Assembly (NCBI RefSeq): GCF_001654925.1
Contig: NZ_LXER01000017.1
Coordinates: 186,001-250,000, forward strand
Length of the DNA: 64,000 nt
DNA from: Buttiauxella brennerae ATCC 51605
GTDB lineage: Bacteria > Pseudomonadota > Gammaproteobacteria > Enterobacterales > Enterobacteriaceae
Direction: 5' to 3'
In this document: one piece after another, positions 19,936-29,220 of the stretch
How positions within the stretch are numbered: position 1 is the stretch's first letter
Layout of the letters: the number at the start of each line of letters is the position of its first letter
Translations under genes and position numbers: made by a program
The notes under the pieces: model-generated
Databases searched by the model: none
Told to the model about the DNA's origin: nothing
Seen by the model: only the letters and a program-made list of their open reading frames with translations

Positions 19936-20915
19936 TGATGATTTTCCTCTGAAGTTGAAACTGAGTCGCGGCTAACTACGCGCTGAATAAAATAACGAGG
20001 GCGGGCGCGGACATCGGTGTAGATTCGGCCGATGTATTCACCCAACAGTCCCATGCCGACAAACTGCGCGCCGATAAACATAAACAGCACTGCAAACAGC
20101 ATGAACACCCCTTCCGCCGCCCATTGCGGCCCGAAGGCAATACGTAAAACAACCAGCAGAACTGAAAGCGTAAAGCCCAGCACTGCGATGATGCTGCCGA
20201 ACACGCTGAGCATACGCAGCGGCGTAGTGGTCAGGCAGGTCACCAGGTCATACATCAGGTTAATCAGGCGCATAAAGCTGTATTTCGACTCACCAAACTC
20301 ACGCTCGGCGTGATGCACAGGGATTTCGACAGCTTTACGCGCAAAGGTATTGGCAAGAATCGGTATAAAGGTGCTGCGCTCGTGGCAATGCAGCATCGCG
20401 TCGATAATATGGCGGCGATAGGCACGCAACATGCAGCCGTAATCGCCCATCGCTTTCCCGGTGGTGCTCTGGATTAAGCGGTTAATCAGGCGCGAAGCAC
20501 GCTTGCGAAACCAGGTATCCTGGCGGTTCTGGCGCACCGTACCGACCACGTCATAACCTTCATCAGCTTTGGCGACCAGGCGTGGGATCTCTTCTGGCGG
20601 GTTTTGTAAATCGGCATCCAGCGTGACGATTAAATCCCCGGTCACATGGCTAAAACCGGCCATAATCGCGTTGTGCTGCCCATAATTTCGGTTGAGTAAC
20701 ACCGCAACAATGTGGCTACCGGGTTCTTCCGCGGCATCGCTTAACATGCTGGCGGATTCGTCGCTACTGCCATCATCGACCAGCAGAATTTCGTAATCTT
20801 TGCCGAGCGTTTCGCAAGCGGCAGTCGTGCGCCGGATAAGCTCAGGCAAACTTTCCTGCTCGTTGTAAACCGGGATCACCACGGACACTTTGTGGATGGC
20901 TTCTATTCGGGTCAT
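19932..20915 (-). CDS. arnC: Undecaprenyl-phosphate Ara4FN transferase ArnC
   Basis: A 327-residue family 2 glycosyltransferase that attaches Ara4FN to undecaprenyl phosphate at the inner membrane. A GT-A domain ([40 protein letters not shown] with the DxD-type acidic cluster) is followed by two C-terminal membrane helices (about residues 225-290). ATG 20915 lies one base after the arnB stop and has AGGA eight bases upstream. A longer frame up to 20963 would overlap arnB and has no family support. Confidence 0.95.
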   Translation of the reverse strand: MTRIEAIHKVSVVIPVYNEQESLPELIRRTTAACETLGKDYEILLVDDGSSDESASMLSDAAEEPGSHIVAVLLNRNYGQHNAIMAGFSHVTGDLIVTLDADLQNPPEEIPRLVAKADEGYDVVGTVRQNRQDTWFRKRASRLINRLIQSTTGKAMGDYGCMLRAYRRHIIDAMLHCHERSTFIPILANTFARKAVEIPVHHAEREFGESKYSFMRLINLMYDLVTCLTTTPLRMLSVFGSIIAVLGFTLSVLLVVLRIAFGPQWAAEGVFMLFAVLFMFIGAQFVGMGLLGEYIGRIYTDVRARPRYFIQRVVSRDSVSTSEENHQ

Positions 20916-20916
20916 G

Positions 20917-22056
20917 TTATTTTCCTGCAACTTCACGCAATGCGGTGATGACGCGGGTGACATCGTCGTCAGTCATCGTCGGGAATAGCGGAATAGAACA
21001 AATGCGATCGCTGTTCCATTCGGTATCGGGTAAAGCGAGTGCCGGATAGCGCTCACGGTAATATTTCTGGGTATGGGCGGCTCTGAAATGCAAACCGGTG
21101 CCAATTCCTTTTACTTTCAAAGCATCCATAAGGTCATTGCGGGAAATACCACATGAAGACTCATCAACCCGAATAATAAATAAATGCCAGGCGTGTTGAT
21201 GCGCCCAGGTCGGGTGGATCAACGGTAAATAAGGGGTATTTACCAACTCTGCAAGGTAACGCTCGGCAATTTCTGCACGACGCGCATTATTTTGTTCCAG
21301 TTTCGTTAACTGGACCAAAGCAATGGCGGCATTAATATCGGCGAGATTGTATTTATACCCTGGGGAAATGACTTCCGCCTGCGGTGCACGCCCGAGTGTG
21401 TGCCGGTCAAAGGCATCCACTCCCAGCCCGTGAAACTTCAGGCTCCGCATCCGGTTAGCCAGTTGCTCATCATCGGTGACGATTAACCCGCCTTCGGCGC
21501 AGGTCATGTTTTTAATCGCATGGAATGAAAAGATTGCCGTGCCGCGATGACCAACATGCTTGCCTTTGTAATAGGTTCCGGCAGCGTGGGCGGCATCTTC
21601 AATCACCGGAATACCATGGCGCTCGGCAACCGCACGGATGGCATCAATATCGACAGGCGCACCCGCGTAATGAACCGGGATTATCGCCTTAGTCCGTGGC
21701 GTGATAGCGGCTTCAATCGCTTGCGGCGTCACCATCAGCGTGTCGCGGTCAACGTCGATCATCACCGGTTCAGCACCCAGTAACACAATCATATTCAGGG
21801 TAGACACCCAGGTCAGCGAAGGGGTAATCACCTCATCACCAGCCTGAATACCTAACGCCATCAAAGCGACATGCATCCCCGCTGTCGCAGAGCTGACGGC
21901 AATCGCATGCTGGTTGCCTGTTAACTCGCAAAACGCCTGCTCAAGCGCCTGATTTTTTGGCCCCGTTGTTATCCAACCAGACTGCAAAACCTCACTCACC
22001 GCAGCGAGTTCTTCTGGCCCCATAGCAGGGCGCGAGAAAGGAAGAAATTCATTCAT
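20917..22056 (-). CDS. arnB: UDP-4-amino-4-deoxy-L-arabinose aminotransferase ArnB
   Basis: A 379-residue PLP-dependent aminotransferase of the DegT/DnrJ/EryC1 family that makes UDP-Ara4N from UDP-4-keto-arabinose with glutamate. Visible landmarks are [17 protein letters not shown] for cofactor phosphate, [10 protein letters not shown], and the PLP lysine in [15 protein letters not shown]. It is the first gene of the arn operon. ATG 22056 starts the usual [11 protein letters not shown]-terminus. A PmrA-box candidate lies about 130-140 bp upstream. Confidence 0.96.
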   Translation of the reverse strand: MNEFLPFSRPAMGPEELAAVSEVLQSGWITTGPKNQALEQAFCELTGNQHAIAVSSATAGMHVALMALGIQAGDEVITPSLTWVSTLNMIVLLGAEPVMIDVDRDTLMVTPQAIEAAITPRTKAIIPVHYAGAPVDIDAIRAVAERHGIPVIEDAAHAAGTYYKGKHVGHRGTAIFSFHAIKNMTCAEGGLIVTDDEQLANRMRSLKFHGLGVDAFDRHTLGRAPQAEVISPGYKYNLADINAAIALVQLTKLEQNNARRAEIAERYLAELVNTPYLPLIHPTWAHQHAWHLFIIRVDESSCGISRNDLMDALKVKGIGTGLHFRAAHTQKYYRERYPALALPDTEWNSDRICSIPLFPTMTDDDVTRVITALREVAGK

Positions 22057-22181
22057 TGAATAATCCCATAATTAGCCAGATACGCATGACGTTCGTGCAG
22101 ATGCATTTATCATGGCGCAGATAAATTAAATAAAAGCACAACATGAATCATTCACAGCGCGGTTATTTAAACCGTCATTAA

Positions 22182-22198
22182 ATTAAAACCAACTTAAC
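22182..22198 (-). promoter_or_regulatory. PmrA box candidate for arnBCADTEF
   Basis: On the minus strand this reads GTTAAG-TTGGT-TTTAAT. It matches the PmrA consensus YTTAAK-N5-YTTAAK except for the first base, with the correct 11-bp spacing, about 130 bp before arnB. Confidence 0.55.
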
Positions 22199-22328
22199 AG
22201 AGATTCCTTAGCTCAATATTAAGAACAGCAGAATTTGAAAAAATAAAGCCAAAACAAAAAAGTTCCGTTATTCTTTCATTTATATGCAGTGATTGAGCAA
22301 CCGTTTACTTTTCCGATCGCGTAATACA

Positions 22329-22344
22329 TTAAGGTTAAATTAAG
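22329..22344 (+). promoter_or_regulatory. PmrA box for eptA
   Basis: TTAAG at 22329-22333 and again at 22340-22344 gives the 11-bp direct repeat of a PmrA box (ATTAAG-N5-ATTAAG). A possible -10 element, TAATAAT (22354-22360), follows nine bases later, so the box would cover the -35 region as in known PmrA-activated promoters. Confidence 0.75.
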
Positions 22345-22466
22345 GTTGGTCATTAATAATCACATCCTCACAAACCCCGCAGGGGGTTTACGGCAGACAA
22401 GCGATGGCAAACCATTCTGTTTACCGTGCACCAAATAGATGACAAATGAACCAGTTGGAGATGTGA

Positions 22467-24086
22467 ATGCCCGTACTTTTCAGGATGAAGGTTGTCCCAC
22501 TGATTTTACTTTTGGCAGTGGTTTTTGCCTTCTTACTTAACTGGCCCGTATTACTGCATTTTTACGATATTTTGACTCATCTCGAACGCGTTAAAATGGG
22601 TTTCGTGATCTCAATTCCGTTCGTGTTAGTCGCGGCACTCAACTTCGTCTTCATGCCCTTTTCGATTCGTTATCTGTTAAAGCCCTTCTTCGCCTTGTTG
22701 CTCGTCACAGGCTCGATGGTCAGTTACTCGACGCTGAAATACAAAGTGATGTTTGATCAGTCGATGATCGAAAACATCATTGAAACGAACCCGCAAGAAG
22801 CGCATTCCTACCTGAATGGCTCAATCATTTTATGGATTTTATTAACCGGCGTGCTTCCGGCTATCTTGCTGTTTTTGATAAAAATTGAATATCCGGCAAA
22901 ATGGTACAAAGGCATTGCTTACCGTTTGCTGTCGATGGTGGCCTCGCTGGTGTTAATCGCCGGCATCGCCGCACTCTATTACCAGGACTACGCCTCTGTC
23001 GGGCGCAATAACTCGACGCTGAACAAAGAGATTATCCCGGCGAACTACGTCTACAGCACCGCTCGTTACGTTCAAAGCGCGTACTTTACGACCAAAGAAC
23101 CGTTCCAGTCGCTGGGTGATGACGCTAAACGCGTCGCCAATAAAGAAAAACCCACGCTGATGTTCCTGGTGATTGGCGAAACGGCCCGCAGCCAGAATTT
23201 TTCAATGAACGGTTATTCTCGCGACACCAACGCCTTTACCAGTAAATCGGGCGGCGTGATCTCGTTTAAAGATTTCCATTCCTGCGGCACTGCCACCGCT
23301 GTTTCCGTACCCTGCATGTTCTCGGATATGAACCGCACCGAGTACAAGGAGAAAAAAGCGTATAACAGCGATAATTTCCTCGATATCGTGCAGAAAACCG
23401 GCGTTTCACTGCTGTGGAAAGAGAACGATGGCGGGTGTAAAGGCGTGTGTAGCCGCATCCCGACTATCGAAATCAAGCCAACCGATAACCCGAAACTGTG
23501 TGACGGTGAAACCTGCTATGACGACGTGATGCTGGAAAGCCTCGATGATGAAGTCGCCAAAATGGCAGGCGACAAGCTGGTTGCCTTCCATATGATTGGC
23601 AGCCACGGGCCGACCTATTACCAGCGTTACCCCGCTGAGCATCGCCACTTCATGCCAGAATGTGCGCGCAGCGATATCGAAAACTGTACCCAGGAACAGC
23701 TAGTTAATACTTACGACAACACCCTTCGCCACACCGACTATGTGTTAGCGCAGATGATTGAAAAACTGAAAAAATACAGCGACCAGTACAACACCGTGCT
23801 GCTGTATGTTTCCGATCACGGTGAGTCATTGGGTGAAAGCGGCCTGTATCTGCACGGTACGCCATACAAACTGGCCCCGGATCAGCAAACGCATATCCCG
23901 ATGCAGGTCTGGATGTCACCGGGCTTTATCGCTGAGAAGCACATCAATATCTCTTGCCTGCAAGATAATGCGGCGAAAAAACCCTATTCCCACGACAACC
24001 TGTTCTCGTCAGTGCTGGGACTTTGGGACATCAGCACCAGCGTCTATAACCCGGACAGCGATTTGTTCCGCGAATGCCGTGGCTAA
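22467..24086 (+). CDS. eptA: Lipid A phosphoethanolamine transferase, EptA/MCR-9-like
   Basis: A 539-residue inner-membrane enzyme that adds phosphoethanolamine to lipid A phosphates. Five hydrophobic helices occupy about residues 8-175, then a periplasmic alkaline-phosphatase-like domain. Metal and active-site residues match MCR/EptA: E238 in GETARSQ, the nucleophile T277 in SCGTATAVSVPC, SHGP, and SDHGES. Paired cysteines are kept. Length and N-terminus (MPVLFRMKVVPLILLLAVVFAFLLNW) strongly resemble plasmid MCR-9 as I remember it. A PmrA box lies upstream, arn is divergent, and a WbuC-type cupin follows. I read it as the native chromosomal gene, not an acquired copy. Confidence 0.93.
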   Translation: MPVLFRMKVVPLILLLAVVFAFLLNWPVLLHFYDILTHLERVKMGFVISIPFVLVAALNFVFMPFSIRYLLKPFFALLLVTGSMVSYSTLKYKVMFDQSMIENIIETNPQEAHSYLNGSIILWILLTGVLPAILLFLIKIEYPAKWYKGIAYRLLSMVASLVLIAGIAALYYQDYASVGRNNSTLNKEIIPANYVYSTARYVQSAYFTTKEPFQSLGDDAKRVANKEKPTLMFLVIGETARSQNFSMNGYSRDTNAFTSKSGGVISFKDFHSCGTATAVSVPCMFSDMNRTEYKEKKAYNSDNFLDIVQKTGVSLLWKENDGGCKGVCSRIPTIEIKPTDNPKLCDGETCYDDVMLESLDDEVAKMAGDKLVAFHMIGSHGPTYYQRYPAEHRHFMPECARSDIENCTQEQLVNTYDNTLRHTDYVLAQMIEKLKKYSDQYNTVLLYVSDHGESLGESGLYLHGTPYKLAPDQQTHIPMQVWMSPGFIAEKHINISCLQDNAAKKPYSHDNLFSSVLGLWDISTSVYNPDSDLFRECRG

Positions 24087-24111
24087 TCGTCTGTTGAGAA
24101 CCACATAAAGC

Positions 24112-24143
24112 CTTGCGGCAACCGGATTACGGGTTGCCGCAAG
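24112..24143. terminator. Perfect 12-bp hairpin between eptA and the cupin gene
   Basis: CTTGCGGCAACC (24112-24123) pairs exactly with GGTTGCCGCAAG (24132-24143) across an 8-base loop. No T-tract follows, so it may be an attenuator or RNA-stability element within the eptA-wbuC unit rather than a full terminator. Confidence 0.5.
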
Positions 24144-24167
24144 CTGCCCGAAATCACAAAGGCTTAT

Positions 24168-24644
24168 ATGAAACAAATTACCTTCAGTGACCTACAACAA
24201 CAAAGCGAGCAGGCCGCCCATTCCCCTCGCTTACGAGCTCATCGTAATTTCCACCCTGAATTGAGCGACCCGGTGCAGCGCCTGGCTATCGCGATGGAAC
24301 CCGGTACCTACGTTCGCCCTCACCGCCATCCGCACACTTTTGAGCTGCTGACATCTCTGAGCGGCCGTTTTCTGGTGCTCAATTTTGATGAACACGGCAA
24401 CGTGACCCACCGCGTAGTATTAGGCGAAGACTGCAAGGTGCTGGAGATGGATGCAGGAACCTGGCATGCGGTGTTATCGCTGGATAACGGCGGCGTGATT
24501 TTTGAAGTCAAACACGGCAGTTACCAGCCCATTGCTGAGCAAGATGCCGCCCCATGGGCTCCCGCCGAAGGCGAGCCGGGAACCGCTAAGCTGATGAAAT
24601 GGTACGCGCTGGCGCAAGTGGGTGACGGCGGTTTTACTTTATAA
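24168..24644 (+). CDS. wbuC: WbuC-family cupin metalloprotein
   Basis: A 158-residue single-domain cupin of the WbuC family, function unknown. The metal motif is visible as RPHRHPHTFELLTSLSGRF (two His and a Glu), with a second part in AGTWHAVLS. There is no signal peptide. It lies 81 bp after eptA in the same direction. The same pairing is known from mcr-9 plasmid contexts, where wbuC follows mcr-9. Its 3' end overlaps the convergent AraC gene by 11 bp. In some relatives WbuC lies in O-antigen loci, so a link to envelope sugar metabolism is possible but unproven. Confidence 0.85.
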   Translation: MKQITFSDLQQQSEQAAHSPRLRAHRNFHPELSDPVQRLAIAMEPGTYVRPHRHPHTFELLTSLSGRFLVLNFDEHGNVTHRVVLGEDCKVLEMDAGTWHAVLSLDNGGVIFEVKHGSYQPIAEQDAAPWAPAEGEPGTAKLMKWYALAQVGDGGFTL

Positions 24645-25680
24645 CCTGCCCCCGGCCTTTATCCCGATACTGCAACGGAGAGAGCTGGACGTGGTTTTTA
24701 AAAAAACGCGAATAAACAGAATGCGAGGAAAACCCCAGGCAGTCGCTGATCTCCTGAATAGAGAGCGTTGATTCACGCAGCATGCGCATCGACAACATCA
24801 GCTGTTGCTGGTTAAGCAGTTGCGTGAAGGTCACAGACTCCTGTTGCAGGCGGCGGTTCAGCGTCCAGCGGCTGATTCGCAGCTCCTGGCACACCTTTTC
24901 CAGTATCGAATTGACCGATGTTTCCTGCCCTGACAAATAACACTGCTCAATCAGCGTATTTACTGCCGTGGTCAGCGGTGGTTCGGCGAAGATTTGTTTT
25001 TTAAGCGCGCTGACATGGCTCTTTTGTAAGCGATTTAATAGCGGGTTAAACGACGCGTTGTCGCAATCCAGATAGCGATTTTCCAGAATAATGGCGTCAT
25101 GCTCCTGGCGCAGCAAACAGTTTTTATTGAACAGATCATTCACCAGCGACTGGTGAGGAACCGCTGAGTCCGTCAACGCTATTTGCATACTCATTGCGGG
25201 GGAATAACTCTTCAATATGCTGCCCAGTAACACCAGGTTAAAGATAGCTGAAGGGTTATTAACGGTGTGCGGTGCCCGGTTTTTATATCTTATCCGGGTA
25301 TGCAGCTCCCCTTTGTCTATAAAAAGATCGTCACAATTCCCAATCAGAAAGCGGTTATCCGAAAAACTCCATAATGCTGATTCCAGTGTTTTTTCATTCA
25401 GACACAGGCCAATTAGCTCGGGAAAAATAGCGTGGGAATGTTCAACACTATTAATGTAAATACTTTCCGGAATAGTACTTCCATAGAGTGTTTTGTTAAG
25501 CCCACTAATTTTTGCCATTAATTGATAATGGTTGTGTTCAGTAATACGACCATAAGGTTTGTCTATTTCATGCGTTGACAAACCAAGGCCCCCTAACAAG
25601 CTATTTGTGTCAATTCCTTTTTGACGTAAATTATTAAGACTTGTCCTATATATTGAATTAGATACGCTTCTGCTAAGCAT
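24634..25680 (-). CDS. AraC-family transcriptional regulator
   Basis: A 348-residue regulator with an N-terminal effector domain like the arabinose-binding domain of OruR/ArgR-type AraC proteins, and a C-terminal double HTH (VCQELRISRWTLNRRLQQE and SIQEISDCLGFSSHSVYSRFFK). ATG 25680 has AAGG six bases upstream; an in-frame TTG at 25695 lacks support. It is divergent from the GH3 lipoprotein gene at 25923, which with the gsp operon beyond it is the obvious candidate target. The effector is unknown. Its 3' end overlaps the cupin gene. Confidence 0.85.
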   Translation of the reverse strand: MLSRSVSNSIYRTSLNNLRQKGIDTNSLLGGLGLSTHEIDKPYGRITEHNHYQLMAKISGLNKTLYGSTIPESIYINSVEHSHAIFPELIGLCLNEKTLESALWSFSDNRFLIGNCDDLFIDKGELHTRIRYKNRAPHTVNNPSAIFNLVLLGSILKSYSPAMSMQIALTDSAVPHQSLVNDLFNKNCLLRQEHDAIILENRYLDCDNASFNPLLNRLQKSHVSALKKQIFAEPPLTTAVNTLIEQCYLSGQETSVNSILEKVCQELRISRWTLNRRLQQESVTFTQLLNQQQLMLSMRMLRESTLSIQEISDCLGFSSHSVYSRFFKNHVQLSPLQYRDKGRGQVIK

Positions 25681-25922
25681 GTGGACCTTGCACAAAGTTG
25701 AACGTTAATATTGTTTTTGTAATGTTAATGTATTGTAGCATCCTGCATTATTTTGAGATACCACTCACAAAAAAACGCCCTGCTCCCAGGAGCACAGAAT
25801 TAGCTTTCCATTGCAAAGTGGCCCGCCGTTTATCTGGTTATTATTCCGCTGTTGTTGATTTTCTTACCTTTGCGATACCTGGCTTCGGCCGGTAATACCC
25901 TACATAAATAAGGCCAATAACA

Positions 25923-28373
25923 ATGGAACCTTTAAACGTTAAACCAAAATTGAATACCCTGACTATCTGTCTTACCCTGGCATTAGCCGGAATGCTTTCG
26001 GGCTGTAATGACGATGATGACGACGATAAACAGGAAGAGCCGCCTGTTTCTCAAGTCAAAGACGCTGCTTATTACCAAAAAATGGCCAAAGAAGCCGCAG
26101 GTAAAATGAGCGTTGAAGAAAAACTTAATATGGTGGTGGGTCCAGGCATGGATTTTGGCAATGGCGAATATCCAGCAACCAATAGTAAAAATGATGTTTC
26201 CGGCGTTGCGGGTTATATCAACGGTGTCAAAAACGACAAGCTGGATATTCCTGCGGCAAAATTAGCCGATGGCCCAGCAGGTTTGCGTATTAATAGTACG
26301 CGTAATGGCAGTTCGGAAACCTTCTATGCCACCGCCTGGCCAATTGGCTCGTTGCTGGCTTCTTCCTGGGACACCAAATTAGTGGGTCAGGTCGGTAAAG
26401 CGATGGGCGAAGAAATTAAAGAATATGGCGTCGACTTTATTCTCGCACCGGGCATGAATATTCAACGTAACCCACTGAACGGGCGTAATTTTGAATATTA
26501 CTCTGAAGACCCACTGCTGAGCGGGAAAATTGCCGCCGCTATCGTCGACGGTGTGGAGTCCAACAATGTCGGCACCACCATTAAACACTTTGTCGCCAAC
26601 AACTCAGAAACCAACCGTAACGCCATCGATACCATCGTTTCACCACGTGCCATGCGTGAGATTTATCTGCGCGGTTTCCAGATAGCCGTGGAAGAAGCGC
26701 AGCCGTGGGCAGTGATGTCGTCGTATAACAAACTCAACGGCACTTACACCAACGAGCGCCGCGACCTGCTGACCGATATCCTGCGTAATGAGTGGGATTT
26801 TAAAGGCCTGGTGATGTCCGACTGGCTGGCAGGAACCCCGCAATTAACGGGCTGGAAGCAGTTAAAAGCCGGTAACGATCTCATTGAACCTGGCGGCTTT
26901 ACCGACCCGGTAACCGGCGCGTTCAACAATACCGGCGTACTGGCCGCGCTGAAAGAATCGTATAACAAAGGCGATATTAACGAAGCGGATGTCACGGTTA
27001 ACGTGGAACACATTCTCTCGCAGGTATTCCAGTCGCCTTCATATAACAATTATGCTGCAACCAACAAACCCGATCTCGCACAGCACCGCGTCCTGGCACG
27101 CCAGGCCGCGGCAGAAAGTATGGTGCTGTTAAAGAATGACAACCAGGCGCTGCCACTCACACCGCGTTTGAAACTGGCAAGTTTTGGGGTCAGCCAGATT
27201 GAAACCATCAAAGGCGGCACCGGCAGCGGCCAGGTGAATAACGAAGCCACCGTGATGTTGTCAGAAGGCCTGCAACAGCAGTACACCGTTGATGAATCGC
27301 TGACCTCGTTCTACCGCGACTATTACGCGCAGAATAAAGTCGAGCATCCAGGCTTTGTGGCGTCTATCGGGACTTACTTCACCTGTGATGACCCAGCTAT
27401 TGACCCGGCGGTCATTGAAAGTGCGGCACAGAATAATGACGCGGCACTGATCACCATCGGGCGTATTGCGGGCGAAGGGGTTGACCGCACCTATACCCGT
27501 GGCGACTACCTGCTGACCGAAAATGAACTCAGCTTGATTAAGAATGCATCTGATGCGTTCCATGCCGCAGGCAAGAAAGTGGTGGTGGTGCTGGATGTTT
27601 CCGCCATCGTGGACACCACGGAATGGGCAGATAAAGTCGATGCCATTTTGCTGTCGTATCTGCCAGGCCAGGAAGCAGGCTTTGCTATCACCGATGTCCT
27701 TTCAGGCGTAGTTAACCCGGCAGGCAAACTGGCACAAACCATTCCACAACAGTATGCCGATGTCCCTTCCGCAACCACCTTCCCGGGCAAGGACACCAAC
27801 GGCGACGGCACACCGGATGAAATCGTTTATAACGACGACATTTACGTGGGCTACCGCTACTACACCACCTTCAGCAAACCGGTGGCGTGGCCGTTTGGTT
27901 ACGGACTGTCCTACACCACGTTTGGCTATGACGCGGCCAGTGTCGAGGCCAATACATTAAGTAATGGCGCGAAAGGCAGTGTCACGCTGAGCGTGTCGGT
28001 AACCAACACCGGTAACGTTGCCGGTAAAGAAGCCGCGCAGGTCTATATCAACGCTCCGCAAGTGAAGCTGAAAAAACCGACCTTAGAGCTTAAGTCCTTC
28101 AGCAAAACCGACGTGCTGCAACCGGGCGCCAACCAGAAACTGACCTTCACTATCCCTGCGAAAACGCTGGCCAGTTTCGACCCACAAAAGAACCAGTGGA
28201 TTGTCGAACCTGGCACCTACAAAGCCTGGGTTTCCCCATCGTCTGACGTGACGGGCCGCGAACCTGTGACCTTCGACGTTAGCCAGGAAATTGTGGTCAG
28301 CAACACCACACCGGATGCACTTGCACTTCCGGCGGGTGTGAATGCCGCTGATTTTGTCACCGTGAGTCAATAA
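25923..28373 (+). CDS. Glycoside hydrolase family 3 lipoprotein (beta-glucosidase-like)
   Basis: An 816-residue secreted GH3 enzyme. The signal peptide ends in lipobox MLSGC (Cys28), followed by a run of six Asp after Asn. With Asn, not Asp, at +2 it is not predicted to stay in the inner membrane. GH3 motifs are clear: ADGPAGLR, GRNFEYYSEDP, KHFVANNSE, and the nucleophile D300 in GLVMSDWLAG. The C-terminal half contains the second sandwich domain and a fibronectin-like domain (GYGLSYTTF, SVTNTGNVAGKEAAQVY). It lies 47 bp before gspC, the place occupied by the lipoprotein pullulanase next to the Klebsiella pul genes, which suggests secretion by this T2SS. Substrate unknown. Confidence 0.88.
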   Translation: MEPLNVKPKLNTLTICLTLALAGMLSGCNDDDDDDKQEEPPVSQVKDAAYYQKMAKEAAGKMSVEEKLNMVVGPGMDFGNGEYPATNSKNDVSGVAGYINGVKNDKLDIPAAKLADGPAGLRINSTRNGSSETFYATAWPIGSLLASSWDTKLVGQVGKAMGEEIKEYGVDFILAPGMNIQRNPLNGRNFEYYSEDPLLSGKIAAAIVDGVESNNVGTTIKHFVANNSETNRNAIDTIVSPRAMREIYLRGFQIAVEEAQPWAVMSSYNKLNGTYTNERRDLLTDILRNEWDFKGLVMSDWLAGTPQLTGWKQLKAGNDLIEPGGFTDPVTGAFNNTGVLAALKESYNKGDINEADVTVNVEHILSQVFQSPSYNNYAATNKPDLAQHRVLARQAAAESMVLLKNDNQALPLTPRLKLASFGVSQIETIKGGTGSGQVNNEATVMLSEGLQQQYTVDESLTSFYRDYYAQNKVEHPGFVASIGTYFTCDDPAIDPAVIESAAQNNDAALITIGRIAGEGVDRTYTRGDYLLTENELSLIKNASDAFHAAGKKVVVVLDVSAIVDTTEWADKVDAILLSYLPGQEAGFAITDVLSGVVNPAGKLAQTIPQQYADVPSATTFPGKDTNGDGTPDEIVYNDDIYVGYRYYTTFSKPVAWPFGYGLSYTTFGYDAASVEANTLSNGAKGSVTLSVSVTNTGNVAGKEAAQVYINAPQVKLKKPTLELKSFSKTDVLQPGANQKLTFTIPAKTLASFDPQKNQWIVEPGTYKAWVSPSSDVTGREPVTFDVSQEIVVSNTTPDALALPAGVNAADFVTVSQ

Positions 28374-28379
28374 GCAAAA

Positions 28380-28405
28380 CCGGGGCGGGTTTCAGCTCGC
28401 CCCGG
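28380..28405. terminator. GC-rich hairpin between the GH3 gene and gspC
   Basis: CCGGGGCG (28380-28387) pairs with CGCCCCGG (28398-28405) over a 10-base loop, with no T-tract. It may partly limit read-through from the GH3 gene into gsp or stabilise the GH3 message end. Confidence 0.45.
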
Positions 28406-28420
28406 CCTAAAAGGCAGCAA

Positions 28421-29212
28421 GTGTTGATGCAAAAAGCGGTATTCCGGCTGAGTTTATCTCCGCCATTTTTAGCGCACATGGTGACGATAGTGTTGCTCTG
28501 TGGGCTGGGTTATCAGCTCGCGGGGCTGACCTGGCGCATGGGTGAGTTTCTGTTTCCAGACGCGCCACCGCGTGTTGTGGCTATGAGCAAGAAACCGGCC
28601 GCGCCGGCTGAAATCAAATTCAACACGCTATTCCCCAACCGGAATAAACAGGAAATACCCGCAGCCACGCTCTCCTCGCTAAAAGTGCGGCTGACCGGTG
28701 TGATTGTCAGCAGCGTCGCGGAGGATTCGCTGGTGATTATTGAACAAGGCGGGCAACAGAATAGCTACGGTATTCATGATGTTATCAACGGCACCACCGC
28801 CAGCATTGTGGCGATTAAAGAAGACCATGTGGAACTGCTTAACGGCGGGCAACACGAGATGCTCAGACTGTATGACGATGCCATTGCAGGCTCGTCTGAT
28901 GGGCTTTCTGACACGCGAGCGCAATTACTGAAAGAGCCGAAGAAGTTACTGGAAATGGTCTCGATAACGCCGGTGAACAAAGACGGAGCCATTCAGGGTT
29001 ACCGGCTGAACCCCGGCAAAGAGGCAACGCTGTTCCAGCAAAGTGGATTACAGCCCAATGATTTGGCGATTGCCATCAACGGCTTTGACCTGCGCATTCC
29101 CGAAGATGCGGCAAAGTTTATGGCGCAGCTCAGCGAGTTGACACAGCTGGATATCACCGTTTTGCGTGACGATGCTGAGAAAAACATTTTTGTAGATTTA
29201 TCAATAAAGTAA
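28421..29212 (+). CDS. gspC: Type II secretion protein GspC
   Basis: A 263-residue inner-membrane clamp protein linking the inner-membrane platform to the secretin. One N-terminal membrane helix (about residues 17-36) is followed by the homology region that binds GspD N0 (LKVRLTGVIVSSVAEDSLVII) and a C-terminal PDZ-like domain (YRLNPGKEATLFQQSGLQPNDLAIAINGFDL). GTG 28421 is six bases after AAGG; ATG 28427 two codons later is the alternative. First gene of the gsp operon. The PDZ domain may help select substrates. Confidence 0.92.
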   Translation: MLMQKAVFRLSLSPPFLAHMVTIVLLCGLGYQLAGLTWRMGEFLFPDAPPRVVAMSKKPAAPAEIKFNTLFPNRNKQEIPAATLSSLKVRLTGVIVSSVAEDSLVIIEQGGQQNSYGIHDVINGTTASIVAIKEDHVELLNGGQHEMLRLYDDAIAGSSDGLSDTRAQLLKEPKKLLEMVSITPVNKDGAIQGYRLNPGKEATLFQQSGLQPNDLAIAINGFDLRIPEDAAKFMAQLSELTQLDITVLRDDAEKNIFVDLSIK

Positions 29213-29220
29213 GGTTGGGT

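Larger units (their letters stand above)
22057..22466. promoter_or_regulatory. arnB-eptA divergent regulatory region
   Basis: This 410-bp AT-rich gap has no supported gene. It holds PmrA-box candidates for both directions (listed separately). A second, weaker arn-side candidate is CTTAAT-N5-GCTAAG, read on the minus strand at 22207-22223. The layout suggests that arn and eptA-wbuC are induced together by PmrAB. Confidence 0.7.

Noticed and set aside
25698..25895. 65-codon plus-strand frame upstream of the GH3 gene
   Set aside because: It begins in the AraC promoter region, lacks a ribosome site and has no recognisable features; more likely leader and promoter sequence.
26022..26034. Aspartate codon run (GAT/GAC) after the GH3 lipobox, considered as a microsatellite or phase-variable repeat
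   Set aside because: It is short, uses mixed codons and codes for the acidic linker after the lipidated Cys, common in lipoproteins.
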